Below are positions 1 through 12,512 of a stretch of 64,000 nucleotides of DNA, piece by piece. The stretch is from NCBI GenBank assembly GCA_016758965.1, contig JAEPRB010000008.1, positions 340,157-404,156 on the forward strand, read 5' to 3'. Within the stretch, counting starts at the first letter, position 1; every line of letters begins with the position of its first letter. The notes beneath the pieces are model-generated. The model was given only the letters and a program-made list of their open reading frames with translations, was not told the origin of the DNA and searched no databases. A program made the position numbers and the translations under genes. Origin of the DNA: Circinella minor. Its lineage: Eukaryota > Mucoromycota > Mucoromycetes > Mucorales > Lichtheimiaceae.

Positions 1-620
1 CACGTTGCTTCAAGCAATATATCATTTTTAATGATTTTTGTAACATTTATATTATTATTTAAATATGATGACGATAGTTTGAAGGTGGCGAGAATATATC
101 TATTTATTTATTTACGTATTTATTTTAAAAAAAAAACCATTGTTACATTTTTCATTTTGAAAAAAAAGTATTTGACTAAATAAAATAATAGTCTATACTA
201 TGATCAGTATACTATCATCTGAAAAAAAAACACTATTAATTTCTTCTTTCTTATTTTACCATAATTACAATAAATGGTTTAGTTCCTAAATGTATGAGGC
301 TAATATAAAATAAAAGCCACACTTTTTATGCTATAAATCATTTTTTAAGGTTGATCACAATCAAAGTAAAGAAGGTAATACAAATGTAACACAGACCTTA
401 AATTGCAATTTGATCTTCTTTTTTTCTTTTCTACTTGATTTATTGTCACACTTTTTTTTTTTTTTTATTCTCTTTCTTTCTTTCTTTCTTATAACCAAAC
501 CCTCTCCTTTTATTATTTTATTTTCTATAAACTCAGTCCAATCATTATATATATATATAAAAACAATAACAACAACAACTTGATACTTTTTTCTTAAAAC
601 GAACGAAAAAGATATTTATT
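1..620. other. AT-rich 5' flank of the SUR7-like gene
   Basis: No coding region is visible. From about 420 to 535 there is a long pyrimidine tract (poly-T, then repeated TTTC), followed by a TATATATATATA run at about 547-560 and an AAC-rich leader just before the ATG at 621. This looks like a promoter and 5' UTR, but no specific factor site can be named. Confidence 0.4.
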
Positions 621-1656
621 ATGGCACCTAAACGATCACATTTTGTTGCATTATTCTTTTCTATGTTTGCTGTTGTATTATTTATTTTTGGTAATTTAGG
701 TATTACTATTGATAATGCACCTATTTTACAAAAAGTTTATATAATGCAAGGAAGTCAAACAAAAACAGAACAATCGATTCGTTATGGATTTTATAGTTCA
801 TGTATTTTTAAAAAAGATGAAACTATAGATTCTTGTACAGAAAAATCACTCATGTATACCCTTGGTAAAGTATTGGATTCTTAAAAGTACACGTGAATTA
901 TTAAAAAGACTAGAACCAATTTATATTTCATTTATTATTACTTTTTTAACATATGGGATTTCTCTTTTACTTAAATGTGATAAAATAACTATTAACATAA
1001 ATACGTACTACTACAACCAGTAAATAAATAAATGAATTAATCATTATTTTCATCATATGATATTATTATTAGATGTTGACCAACTTGGAAAAATGAATAA
1101 TGTTGATTTAAATGCAAACGATGTAGTAAAACAAATTGTGGAAAATAAAGTGAAAGGACCATTACAAGCACAAAAGGTTATGGTATTAATTCTTCCTGCA
1201 ACTATTTTAGCTTTTGTTGGTATGATAGGTAAAGTATATATAAATAAATGAACAAATACTCTTTTATTATTACTTACTTACTAACTACGTATACATAATA
1301 ATATAGTGGGTATGATGATGAGAAGAATGCGAAAAAATAATCTTTTACCAACAATCGGTGCATTGGCTAGTTTACTTGGTTGTGTATGTGGTGCAGTTTC
1401 TCTTGCATTTGGTGTTATAATTTATCGAACCGTTTTTGAAGAACTTGCAAAATCTATGGATGGTATCATGTATTATTATGGTCCTGCCATTTATATTGTT
1501 GGTGTAGGATGTGCTTGTGAAATAGTTGCATTTGGTTTTTTCATTGCAAGTTGTTTTGCACGCCGAGCTCAACATAATCATTCATATGAATTTTATGAAC
1601 GTCATTCATTTTCTTCAGAATCACAAGCACCAAGTATGCATCAACATCGTTATTAG
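621..1656 (+). CDS. SUR7/PalI-like four-TM membrane protein
   Basis: Three exons (621-864, 1073-1228, 1307-1656) join in phase to give 249 residues plus stop. Donors are GTAAAG-like and acceptors end TTATTATTAG and ATAATATAG. Hydrophobic segments lie at about residues 9-29, 118-135, 149-172 and 190-214. The first loop holds YGFYSSCIF...SC, resembling the aromatic-Gly plus paired-Cys signature of fungal SUR7/PalI proteins. Known relatives are cortical plasma-membrane tetraspan proteins involved in eisosome or membrane-compartment organisation or pH sensing. The C-terminal tail is short and polar, rich in His, Ser and Tyr. No close neighbour suggests a more specific role. It could instead be another claudin-like tetraspan family. 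Exon structure is well supported and the family call is moderate. Confidence 0.72.
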
Positions 1657-2121
1657 ACATACTACGTACTTATCTTTTGTCACTTATTAAAAAAAATCTT
1701 ATCTATTTTACTTATTATATATCGTTCTTAAACTTTTTATCATACCTACCCTCTTCAAATCTTTTCTTACTTTTTTTTGTGTTGTAGTTGTTCTTTTGTA
1801 TTTTTGTATAGTTTAGCTGGATTACTATACTGAATTTTTTATTTATTTATTACATATCAAGATTATTTTATATAAAAACTTATATTCTTATACATATATA
1901 TATAATAAACAATCATGTAAAAAAAATACTTGATGTTTTGTTCATATTATTTTTATAATCAATGCAATTTTTTTTTTTTTTTTTGTTATTGTTTAATGTT
2001 AGCAAATATATACATGGAAAAAAAAAAGGTATGTTGCGGGAATTGTTAAGAGTTGAAGGAGGGAGGGGGAGGAGGGAAGGTTCAGAAGGAAGAAAGTTAA
2101 TGTATTTTTTTTTTTTTTGAT

Positions 2122-5100
2122 TTACACCAATTCACCTTCTTCAGCACCACCTGATTCTTTTGTTCTTTTTAGCGTATCAATTTGTGCTGTTAATTTAGCA
2201 ATCTTGTTAGCATCTAATGATAATTTGACTTTGGTTCTTGTATTTTCCATTTCCATAGTCTTTTTTTCTTCTGTACATTTTTTAAGTTCTTCAGTTGATT
2301 TGTTTAAATCATCTGTGGATTTTTTAAGGTCTTGACGTAATTTGTTTAATTCTTCACCACATTTTTCATGTTCCTTAACAACCGTATTCTTTCTTTCAAT
2401 AATTTCTCGTGATTTATTAAGTAATTCTTGATGTTTCTTTTGTAATGATTCATGAGCCTTGATACGTTGTTGAAGTTGAGTTGTCTTTTCATCAAGATCT
2501 TTTTGTAATTTCTCTACTACTGCATTATCACCACTCGTTTTAATCTAATAAAAAATGTTATTATTATTATTATGAGCTAATATATATATATATATATATA
2601 TATTTACCTTGGCTTTCTCTTCTTTTAATTGTGCATCTACTTGTTCATATCTTCGTTTAAAACCAGCAGCAACAGTTTGGAATTTTTGAATATTATGTTT
2701 ACTTTGCTCCAATTCTTTTTGCAACTTTTTCACTTCAACTTCCACTTCATTTTTAGATTTGTTGGCAGTTTCTGTTACTTTCTTGAGATTATCACATTCA
2801 TCTTTAATACGTTGGAATTCGGCAGGATCAATTTGCTAAAAAAAAAAAAAAGTAGATGAGATTTAAATCCATTCCTTCTTTATGCTTAAAAAAAATTATA
2901 TACATACATTGCTTTTTGATAACATTTGACTAGTCCAAGTACTCCATTGATTACGGGTTTGTTCAACAACCTTCATTGTATTTTCATACATCTTTGATTT
3001 GGATTCAAGTTCTTGTAAACGAGCTATATAAATCATTTATATTATAATATATATCAAAGAATTAAATATAATTGTTACTTATAACATATATATATAGATG
3101 TTATCTGTCTAACTTACCTTTTAATGGACCTACTTCAGATTCTTTTTCACCCAAATCCTTTTGTAAAGTCTTTATTAATGTTTCAAATTCTGTCACCTTG
3201 TGTTGTAATCGTTCGTTATTCTCCTTATATGTAGAAGCTTGATGTTGTGCATCTATTGTTGATTGAGAATATTCATCACCCATTCTCAAATTTTCTTCTC
3301 GAACTTTTTCTAGTTCTATACGTCTCGCCTCAAGTTGCTTTCGTACGAATTCAAGATGAAGGGTCGATCGCTCACTCTCTTCACGTACGTCATTATATTG
3401 ACCATGTAATACATCGTTTTCGTGTCTCAAGGAGGCATTGACTTTACGTAACGTTTCTACAGTTCGATCGGATAAATCAACAATTAATTTAGCATTTTCC
3501 ATTGGTGATAAAGATGATTTTTGTGTATCTGAAACTGTAAATAATAGTTCTTCATGAACTTTAGATAAGCTTGATAATTGGCCTCGTACTTCATCAAGTC
3601 TAAAATAAAAAACAAAAGTAGTATTATTATTTTAATTAAGCAAAATACTAGTTTTCAATAATACACATAAATTTGTGTTTCCCCACCACCTTATCACACA
3701 TATAATGATAATAATAAACTTACTCGTGTCGCATTGTATTTTCCTTGGTTTGATAAGCTTCTTTTTCATAAAGTACTTTCAATTCGGTCGACTTTAATTC
3801 CGTGGTAATCTTATGCAATTCGGATTGAGAATTGGATAATTGTTTTTTCAAATCTTGACTTTCAGTTCGTAACTCTTCAATGAGTGCTGTATCCTTGGTA
3901 TGAGCCATATCTGCGTTATCAACCTTGTATTCCAAATCATGAATACGTTCTGTGTTTTCAGCAAGGTTCGTTTTCAATTGTTCAATTTCTTGCTCGCGTT
4001 CTTTTTGTTCTTGTTCCAACTGTTCCACTCGAACCTTTTCAGCATCATATCGTTGTTCAAGATCCAATTTATCTTTTCGTAAAAGTTCATTTTCTTCTAC
4101 TGCTGTTTCCATCTCCTTGATACGAATACTACGTTCTTGTAATGCCCCACGTGTTTTAGTTAACTTTCCTCTTGCCTCTTCAACAAAACGATCATGTTCT
4201 TCTTGTAATGATGTTGATTGTTGATTAGCAATTTCCAATCGTTTTTTGTAAAATGTGACTTGTTTTAAAAGTTCGGCTGATTCATCATGAGCTGCTTGCA
4301 GTTTCATGCGAGAATTTTCTGGATCATTATCAGTTATGTTGTTGTTGATAATAGCAGCATCTAATTCACCTTGTGTAGCAGCCAATTTTGTTTCGAGAAG
4401 TATATGTTGTTCATTTGCAGAAGAAAGATCCTTTTCCAATTGAATACATTCCGTTCGTACACGATTCAATTCTTTTTGTACTTCTGTTAACATTGGCTTC
4501 CAATGTTCAACTTCCCGTTGCATATAGTCTTGTAATTCCTTTTTGGTCGTATCCACCTTATCACGTAACAATCGAAGTTCACGTTCCCGAATTTCTAATT
4601 GACTCTTGAGAATGCTGTTAACTTCTTCAGGACTATTACTTTCGTCGTTGGCATTCGAAGAAGCCAGTGATTGTAAAAGAGAATCCAAATCCTTTTGTTT
4701 CTCCAAAAGTTGCTGATTATCATCTATCAATTGTTGAATGCGTTGATTACTGAACTCCAATTCAATACTAATACGTTGACGTTCTTGTCGTAAAGTGTCA
4801 GCTGTATCACGACTTATGATCAAGTCTTCTTTTTGTTGCTGTAATGAACGTTCATGATCTTCCAACTGTTGTTTCAATTGTCTATTAGCATTATTTAATT
4901 CATCCTCTCGTGTGGCCTTCATACTGAGTGCTTCTACAAGTCGTGCATGTTCTGTTCTGATATGAGATAATTCGATTTGAAGATTTTGTCGATCTTCTTT
5001 AGCAAGAGAAGCATCCATGACAGCTCTTTCAAGTTCATCACGAATCGTTTTCATGTCTTGTTGCATCTCTTGATAGGCGTTCCCGTTCCCGGATTCCAAT

Positions 5101-7562
5101 TGATGAATTCGTTGTTGGTATTGAGCCAATTGTTGCTTTAATTCAGTATTTATGAACGGAGACGTACGTTTGATATTTTCTTGTAATGCTTTTTCGCTCT
5201 TACGACATTTATCCATAGCATCCGAAAGACTAATAAAACCATCATCCATTAAAATATGTAAATAATTAATAATACTGCCTTCACTCCTCCCTGTTTTTTT
5301 TTACCCTTTTCTTTTTACCAATTCCCAGAATAGCTATGCTTTTTTCCCCCTCCCATCCTCCATTATTATTATTCATTATTACCTTGACTTGAGAGAAACA
5401 ATCTTACTATCAAGGTCACTAATTTTAACATTAGCAGTACTTGTTTCTCGATCATACTTTTGTTTGAGTTCATTATATTGTCCAGTCATACGTTCTACTT
5501 GTTGAGATTTAGATCGCAGTTGATGATTCGTATTAAGTAAATCACGTTGCAAAACTTGATTCTTGTTGAGTAAATCGTCAGCACTTTTGTAAACAAGTTT
5601 ATCATGTGGTATATGAGGTTGAATATCATTATACATGGTAAGATCCACGGGTCCATCAGAATTTATGTAAGATGAAAGAATTTCACTGTTTTTAACTTCT
5701 CTTAATAAATAACGAAGTTGATAAACTGTGTCATTCAATTGAGTGTTTAATTCATCATTTTCTCGTCTTAAATCCTCCACTTCTTTCTTTGCTCGTTCAA
5801 ACTTTAAAAAAAGAAATATCATAATTATTTTTTTTTCAGTATACGTCATTGTCTATTAATATATTGGTTTTGTTTCTCCTCTTCTCTTTTTGTTCTTCCT
5901 CTTCCTCCACAACCCCCCCCCCAATAATAGTTACCTCCTGTTTTGCTGGTTTTTCAGCTGTCAATACATTCACACGGGAATGTAATTCTGTATTTTCTTT
6001 TAATAATCGATTACATTGTGCACTTTTAGTTTGTAAATCAGATTTTAAATTATCCAAGAGTCCTTTAAAACAATCACGTTGCTGTACTACTGTATTTATC
6101 TCTATGCTCCTTGATTGATCTTGTTGTTGACTATTACTATTATTCAATTGACGTTGTAGTTCTTCAATTTCACAACGCAATCGTTGTTCTACCGTCTGTA
6201 AAGTTTCATGTTTCTCATCGTACATATTTCGTAGTCGTTGATTTTCTTCATTTGCTTGAGATAATCTTTGTTCATATAGATCCACAAGAAGTCGATGATC
6301 ATTTTTCATGTCGGTATACAAAGTTGTTAAGGATGTATGTTTTTTGTTTAATGATTCGAATTCAGCGAGCATTGATTCAGATTTATTGTCTTTTTGTAAT
6401 AATTGTAAACGCAACTCTTGACATGTGAATTGAAGTTCACTGTATTGTCGTTCTAAATTAAAATTTTCCATTGTCATCTTTTTTAATTCTTGCTCCTAAA
6501 ATTAAATAATATATATAGTAAATATCCACTCCCCCCATTCATGTTTTACTTTTTTTAATGATTATAACTATTTTACTTTGGAAATTCTCAACGATCGCAA
6601 ATCTTCTTGACATGAATTCAATTGACTTTGAGTATTCGCTTTTTTAGAAATAAGAGTATTGATCTGTTCTTGTTGTTGATCAAGAAGTATCTATAATTAT
6701 ATACATGGTTAATAACTTATTATGTTATATTCATAGTCTAATAGATATATAAAAAAAAGTAATTTTCTTTATGCATAATAATATAATATATAATCGAACC
6801 TTATTTTTTTTATTCAATGCTTCAAAGTCATTCTTCTCAATTTTAATTGTTGTATATTGTTTATTTAAAATATTATTTTTGTTTAATAAATCGTTATTAT
6901 TTTCTAATAATAAACATTTTTTTTTTTAAAAAAAAGAAGGTTATAGGATTAATTGGCGTTTTTTTTTCTTTTCCTCGTAGCTCAAAAGCAATGACGCGAT
7001 CCCGATGAATTATATACATATATATAGACACAAAACATTGAAAAACATTTAGCATTTTACCTTTGACACAAATTAAATCTGAAGCGACCATAGAAACTTG
7101 TTCAGATAATTTTTGTTCATTCAAACTTGAACTTTCATATTTAATATTAATGCTTTTTTTTTGGGAATCAAGTTCAGCGGCGCGTGCTAAAGCTGCTTTT
7201 AACTCTGAACGAACCCTTTGTACTTCATTGTCTATTAGTTAAATATATATATATATATATAGAAAAAAAGGAAATAATTAGTAACCATGAAAGTATTTCA
7301 TGTAAAGTCATAACAAGTACGTTTCAAATAAAATAAATATACACGTTACTTAAATAATCTTTTTCTCTCTGTGAATCATTATGTGCTACTTGTAACTTAT
7401 TATATTTTTCAGCTAAAATGTCATAATCCAAGTCTAATGTAACAATAAAATTAAACAACAATTAAATCAATGTTATTAAAATATATAACACAGTAAATTA
7501 AAGCAATTAAGTTCTATTTATATACCTTCTGCATAAGCTTGTGCTTGTGCTAAAGTAGGCAT
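2122..7562 (-). CDS. MLP1: Nucleoprotein TPR / Mlp-type nuclear pore basket protein
   Basis: About twelve exons read on the minus strand from ATG at 7562 (MPTLAQAQAYAE) to the TAA at 2122-2124, giving roughly 1,400 residues. Almost the whole protein is heptad-rich coiled coil. Large exons are about 6496-5935, 5802-5382, 5232-3724, 3600-3117 and 2544-2122. The segment QLRYLLREV followed by DDLLNKNQVLQRDLL corresponds to the conserved TPR/MLP1 block (QIRVLLMELEE...EELQQQNQRLL in human TPR). TPR/Mlp forms the nuclear basket and takes part in mRNA export quality control and spindle-checkpoint anchoring. The C-terminus ends in an acidic GGAEEGELV tail without the long acidic domain of animal TPR, so the protein is shorter than the 1,700-2,300 residues usual in the family. 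The N-terminus consists of small exons and is the least certain part. MMM1 ends 191 bp upstream on the same strand. Confidence 0.85.
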
Positions 7563-7753
7563 GGGGAGATATATATTATTTTTGAAAAATAAAGTGACGA
7601 AGAAGAGAGAAAGAACGACAAAAAAGCAAAATAACTGATCTCCAATTTGGATAATTTAAAGCACAGCAAAATGATTTGCCTGCAAAAAAAAAAAAAAAAA
7701 AAAAAAAAAAATGACAGTAATAATAATGCAAAATAAAAAAAAAAAAAAATTAA
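7563..7753. repeat. Short intergenic with poly-A tract
   Basis: This 191-bp gap separates the 3' end of MMM1 from the TPR start codon. It contains a run of about 29 A residues near 7682-7710 and a second A-run near 7735-7749 beside the MMM1 stop. It must hold both the MMM1 3' UTR and the TPR promoter. Confidence 0.5.
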
Positions 7754-9359
7754 TTATGCTTCTTTTATATCTTCTACAAATTCTTCCATTTTTTCTTTTG
7801 CTTTTGGTTTTAATCCTATTGATGATGAAGAAGATGATAATTTATCTTCTTCTTTTACTATAGATTCTTCTAATAAAGGTTCCTTTTCTTCCTTTTTCTT
7901 TTCTAATGATGTTTGTTCTTCTTGTTCTTCTTGCTGTTGCTTCTTTTTATCTCCTTCTTCCCACATTTTAGGTACTTTTACCTTGACAAACATTGGATAA
8001 ACTAATTTATCAATATATACATTTCGTAGTTTGGTAGTAATTAAATCCGTTAATTTAGGTAAATCTTCTAATTTGGTTCTTGATCCAATCAATGATCGTA
8101 CGTTAAAATCCAATACAAAATCTGAATAGGATGATATGGCAATATAACGTTCTAGAGGTCGTTCTGGTTTAGTTGCTGTTTCGGGTGGATTAATCAATTC
8201 AATGGTAAGCTAAATCATTATTAATATGATAATTAGCTATATATCTATATATTTTAAATTGGATATCACTGCTACTATTACTTACTGTTCCAGAAAATCG
8301 AACAACAGATAATAATAATGAAACAGGTAATGCAGCAAAGGCTTGTTTAGGCCAATTAAGAATAAGTTGAGTTTCCATTCCCAAAGTGATTTGGTCATTA
8401 TATTCAAAATCAATTTCAGCCCTCTTAAATAATAACAAAGATCATAGTTAGTAAATTATAATACCCATATAAATAATATTACTTTTTTTTCTCTCTTAAC
8501 AACGGTAATAATAAAAATGTAAGAAATTATTAATTACCATGGAGCCAATATCATCTGAAGGTCGTATACGAGCACTACTAAATATGGGGAATTCTTCACC
8601 TAATTTGAGTTCAGTTACATGAATAGGTCCCTATAGCAACCACAAGTATAAAAAGCTCAATTAATGATCATAATTTAAAAACAAACAGATTAACATAATA
8701 TTAGAGTGAACCTAGTTCATTTTATCAACTAGCAGCATCAATTCGCTCAAAAATTATTATTTTTTTAACACTCATCACTTACAACAAAACTCGGTCGTAC
8801 ACCACCATTTAATACTTCATCCACAGCTAATACAAGTCGATTATTAATAGTTGCGTCGTCTCGATATGCCATTAAAGCTTGTGCCAATAAAACGTTTAAC
8901 CAATCAGTACTCTCTGGTGGATGGTGAATGACATCATAATAAGTTTTTGACGTAATGTATGCTGCTGGTAATTGTCCTGCTGCTGCTGCATTGGCTCGGG
9001 AAGGTGGTGAAGTGGATAATCGTGAAGGAATATATCGCTTTAATATCAATGAAAAAAAAAAGAAAAGAAAGGTTTTTTTTATTGTTGTTAATTGTTGATT
9101 CCCCATGTAAAATGCCAAAGAGTTTTTAGGTAGAAAACGCTTTTATTTTACTATAGATATATACCTTTTTGACGCGTTTGACGTCTTCCATTAAAAGATA
9201 CCGTAACGCCAATACAATCACTACAATGACTGAAAGTTGACCTAACATGAAGCCTTTCATAAAAGATAATGTACTACTTCGCATACATGTTTGTACCGAT
9301 AATTCTTTTCGAAAATAATCCAGTACTTCTGAAGACATCGGTAATGACGTTTGCTCCAT
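7754..9359 (-). CDS. MMM1: ERMES subunit Mmm1 (SMP lipid-transfer protein)
   Basis: Five phase-0 exons (9359-9165, 9037-8783, 8630-8538, 8423-8286, 8209-7754) join to 378 residues. Residues about 35-56 (FMLGQLSVIVVIVLALRYLL) form the single ER-membrane anchor. The cytosolic SMP domain follows, with diagnostic blocks TDWLNVLLAQAL, RIRPSDDIGSM, LILNWPKQAFAALPVSL and VRSLIGSRTKLEDLPKL. Mmm1 is the ER-anchored part of the ER-mitochondria encounter structure, working with Mdm10, Mdm12 and Mdm34 in phospholipid exchange and mitochondrial morphology. After the SMP domain there is a low-complexity tail rich in Lys, Glu, Gln and Ser. The start at 9359 is chosen because residues upstream are Asn/Ile-rich translation of AT repeats, whereas MEQTSLPM leads directly into the family N-terminus. 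Neighbours are the acidic gene upstream and TPR downstream, all on the same strand. Confidence 0.95.
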
Positions 9360-9644
9360 AATAACAATAATTATTCTTTTATTATTATTATTATTATTAT
9401 CCCACGCCTCTATACGTCCCGTCTCGTTAATAAATTTAATTTTTGTCTTCTTTTGTAAGGTATTGTTATGGAAAAGAAAATTCGCTCCACAAATTTCATA
9501 TGATATGTTTGAGATGCGGAGTAAAAAAAAAAGTAGCACACAAAAATATAATATTTTAAAAAAAGTGATAATTACTTAATAATAATTTATTATTGAATGC
9601 TATTACATGAAAAATTAAGAAAAGATGTTATTGTTTTCTTTTCT

Positions 9645-10714
9645 TTAGTTTAGGAACCATACAAATGAACCTGTGATTGCTAAAAGAGCAGTGGGACCAA
9701 ATAATTGATTAAACGTAGACGCGTCTGAAGTTGATGTTGTTGATGAACTACTAGCACTTGCTGATTGAGATGCACTACCACTACTAGTTGCTGCTTGAAT
9801 AACTGAAGATGGTAAATCAGTCGATTGAATAGCGGGTGTTGTTGTTGCTGCTGCTGCTTGGATCGTAGCATTTTCTTCCAACAAGTTATTCTCTTTTTGT
9901 TCGTCAGTTTGAGCAAGCATATCTGTTGGATCAACATCATTTTCTTTTTCGTTTTCTTCTAATGTTTTCTTGTCTTCTACAGAGGATTTCTTATTCTCGC
10001 TTTCTGTCTTATCATCATCATCATCATCATCATCTTTTTCTTTTTCTTTGTCAGCCTTATTTACAGGTATGTCTTGGTCTAAATCTTTGGGATGACTCCA
10101 AAAACCCCCGACTTGTTGCTTGATTTCATCTTCATCTTCATCATCATCATCCTTGTGGGCTTGAGTATCACTCATAAGTTGTGATTTACCTTGTTCAGAA
10201 TTTTCAAAACTTTGATTACCACTATCCATTTCCTCTATTTCGTCGCTATCGTTCATGTCGTCAACTTCTTCAGTTCCTTCTTCTTCGAATTCTTCTTCTT
10301 CTCCATAGTTTTCTTGATTCGACTGTCCGTATGCATCGCTATCAGGAGTCACTTCATAATCTTCACCCATAGCATCAACTTCTTCGTCATTATCCATATC
10401 ATATGTGCTAGGTACAACATCATCTTCGTCATTTAAAGCATCTTCTTGTTCATCTTCATCATTTTCTTCTTTCATGCCAGTAACTGGATAAGGTGGCGGT
10501 GTAGCAGCTTCATATTCTTTAACAGCTAATTTTTGTGGTTGTTTAATATTATCAATTTCATCTAAAAAAAAGGTAATTGAATTGTCGTTAGTGGTTTATC
10601 AAGATTATTCTCTTCACAAAATAAATGGGGTTTTCAATTCTACATACTGTTAATAGCAGTTGATACACATACAAGTGCTCCACTTGCAATAATGACAGGT
10701 CCAAAAAATTTCAT
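9645..10714 (-). CDS. Acidic low-complexity protein with signal-like N-terminus and hydrophobic C-tail
   Basis: Two exons, 10714-10648 and 10561-9645, join in phase to 327 residues. The N-terminus (MKFFGPVIIASGALVCVS) looks like a signal peptide or membrane anchor. It is followed by a short Pro-rich piece (TPPPYPVTG), then more than 150 residues dominated by Asp and Glu, a Ser/Thr/Ala-rich stretch, and a hydrophobic C-terminus (LLAITGSFVWFLN). Signal, Ser/Thr stalk and hydrophobic tail together resemble a GPI-anchored surface protein. A protein with a membrane segment at each end is the alternative. I recognise no enzymatic domain and assign no function. The acidic tract is encoded by GAT/GAA-type repeats, so its length may vary between strains. 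Confidence 0.7.
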
Positions 10715-11783
10715 CTTTTTTTTTTATGTTTTTGAAAAAGGACAAAAAAGATTATGTATAATGAAAAGAAAAGAATTCAAAACAAAACAAAATAAAATAA
10801 AATAAAAAGGTCCAGTTTGTTTCATAAAAAATAAGGATTTAAAACTAATCGGAAAAATAAGGTCTGTATGTATTAATGATTGTTTACATTCCTTTACGTA
10901 TAATCATTCCATTCCTTTAACGATGAAAAAAAATAATTATCAGGTACATATATACTTGTACATTTATTATTATTATTATGTATTACTAATATTATAATGA
11001 CTAACACTGATCGATTTCTATAGTTTCAAACGTACATATGTAATAAAAAAAAAACTTTATATTTACAGCATTTACTATAAGATTTGATCTACCTTTTTTT
11101 TTTATTATACCCTACCCCCTGATTTTTAATAGGAAGATCGACTATTTAGATTTTGACCAGTTTCCCTACATACAAATTTAAGTAGGTACGTATAACACAA
11201 AACGGATGTGTAGAATTATTTTTTTATTATAGTGGAAGATAGATTGCTATAGGTACCATCACTATCTCAATGGAAATATTTTTTTCCATGTTCTTTGTTC
11301 CTTTACGTACTTCTTTAAGTGAACTACGTTTACAAAGTTCATTTATAACTTATTCTTTTTCTATCATGTTTGTATACTGTTATTACAATTATTAGTAACT
11401 ACGTAAAATCAAAAGTGTGAAACAGAAAAACAAGTATAATGGGTCATAATACTCTTAATTAAATATCTAAAATTCAACTACATGTCTTTTTAATGAACTG
11501 ATTTGCTACTATTTCTACGTACGTAACCTGAAAAAAAGAAAATTTTCTTGTAACTTCAATAATGATTAATACACGACAGAACTTGGATCCTTGAAAATAA
11601 AAGTAGTTTATTACGTATTCACCTCCGTACCCCCTTTAACTTTTTAACTTAAAAATGATAGTGTGTAGTATTTTATAACATTTATGAATGACGATTACAG
11701 GGTAATATATATGACACAATAATAGATCAAAATCATATTTTGAAAAAAAAAATGGTAGAAAAATGGTAGTGATATAAATTGAA
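10715..11783. other. AT-rich intergenic, no gene seen
   Basis: No open frame with coding character was found on either strand. Homopolymer A and T runs, GTACGTA-type words and short TTA repeats dominate. It probably holds the promoter of the minus-strand acidic gene and the terminator of the gene ending at 11784. Confidence 0.4.
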
Positions 11784-12512
11784 TTAAAATAAAGTTCGTG
11801 GTATTTTAATCTTATTATTGCTTATAATGTAAACTTGCATTTCCTCCTCCACTGCGTCCACTACCTCCAACATAACCCCTTCTTTCCCTCCGCCATTACT
11901 TAATTCATCATGGATTCTGGTAATAGCGTTACTATATCCGTTAATAACACCAAAGACAATGCTAATGCAACCCGTAGAATAAGAAGGAGAAGATAACGGA
12001 AGAGAAGCCCCGTCATCAGTTCTATGATGACTGGTAATCAGCTTTTTTCTTTTGTCACTGTTATCATAATAATAATATCCATTATATCCACCTGCATTTT
12101 ATAATTTTTGTTTGATGGATAAAATCTCGTACGTACCACGAAATTTACTTTTTGGATTAGCCTTAAAATTACATTCTTTTTCGCATAGTACTGTAAAGGC
12201 CTTTTGTTAGTATTCACTCTTCTATATTCATTATATCTTTTTCTTAATTTAGATGTTTCAGAAATTTAATTTTGATATCACTATGACGTTGTGAGCCGAA
12301 GAATAATCAATGGTTTTGTTACTCGGGTGATATTCTGGGTTTAGTGGTACAATAATAGCAAGAGCAATAGCTCTATTACACAGATGAATTAACGCTAAAA
12401 CAATGTCATACGTAGAATATTGTAATTAAATATCATTGTAGAGATTACCAAGCCAGGGTATGCTATGGTTTCTATTATGTCTATTGATAGCGTTCGTTGG
12501 TAAAAATAGCAT
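11784..12512 (-). CDS. Hand-assembled four-exon gene, two hydrophobic segments, unknown function
   Basis: Four minus-strand pieces join with consistent phase to 165 residues plus stop: 12512-12449 (starts MLFLPTNAINRHNRNH), 12394-12323, 12190-12137 and 12091-11784. Introns of 54, 132 and 45 bp all have GT...AG ends (donors GTAATC, GTAACA, GTACGT). The last exon is open for 102 codons but has no suitable ATG, so ATG-based ORF listing misses it. Hydrophobic segments are LIHLCNRAIALAIIVPL in exon 2 and GCISIVFGVINGYSNAI in exon 4. Between them lie a Lys/Cys-rich piece (CEKECNFK) and a Tyr/Gly run (GGYNGYYYYD). The C-terminus is acidic, then basic. I do not recognise the family. A small membrane protein is plausible. 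The weakest junction is the middle intron. Confidence 0.5.

Noticed and set aside
3884..4609. Several plus-strand open frames
   Set aside because: They lie antisense to the large coiled-coil exon of the TPR gene and have no coding features of their own.
5849..6428. Plus-strand frames rich in Phe, Ser and Val
   Set aside because: Antisense shadows of a TPR exon and its intron.
9926..10436. His- and Phe-rich plus-strand frames
   Set aside because: Reverse translation of the GAT/GAA repeats encoding the acidic protein.
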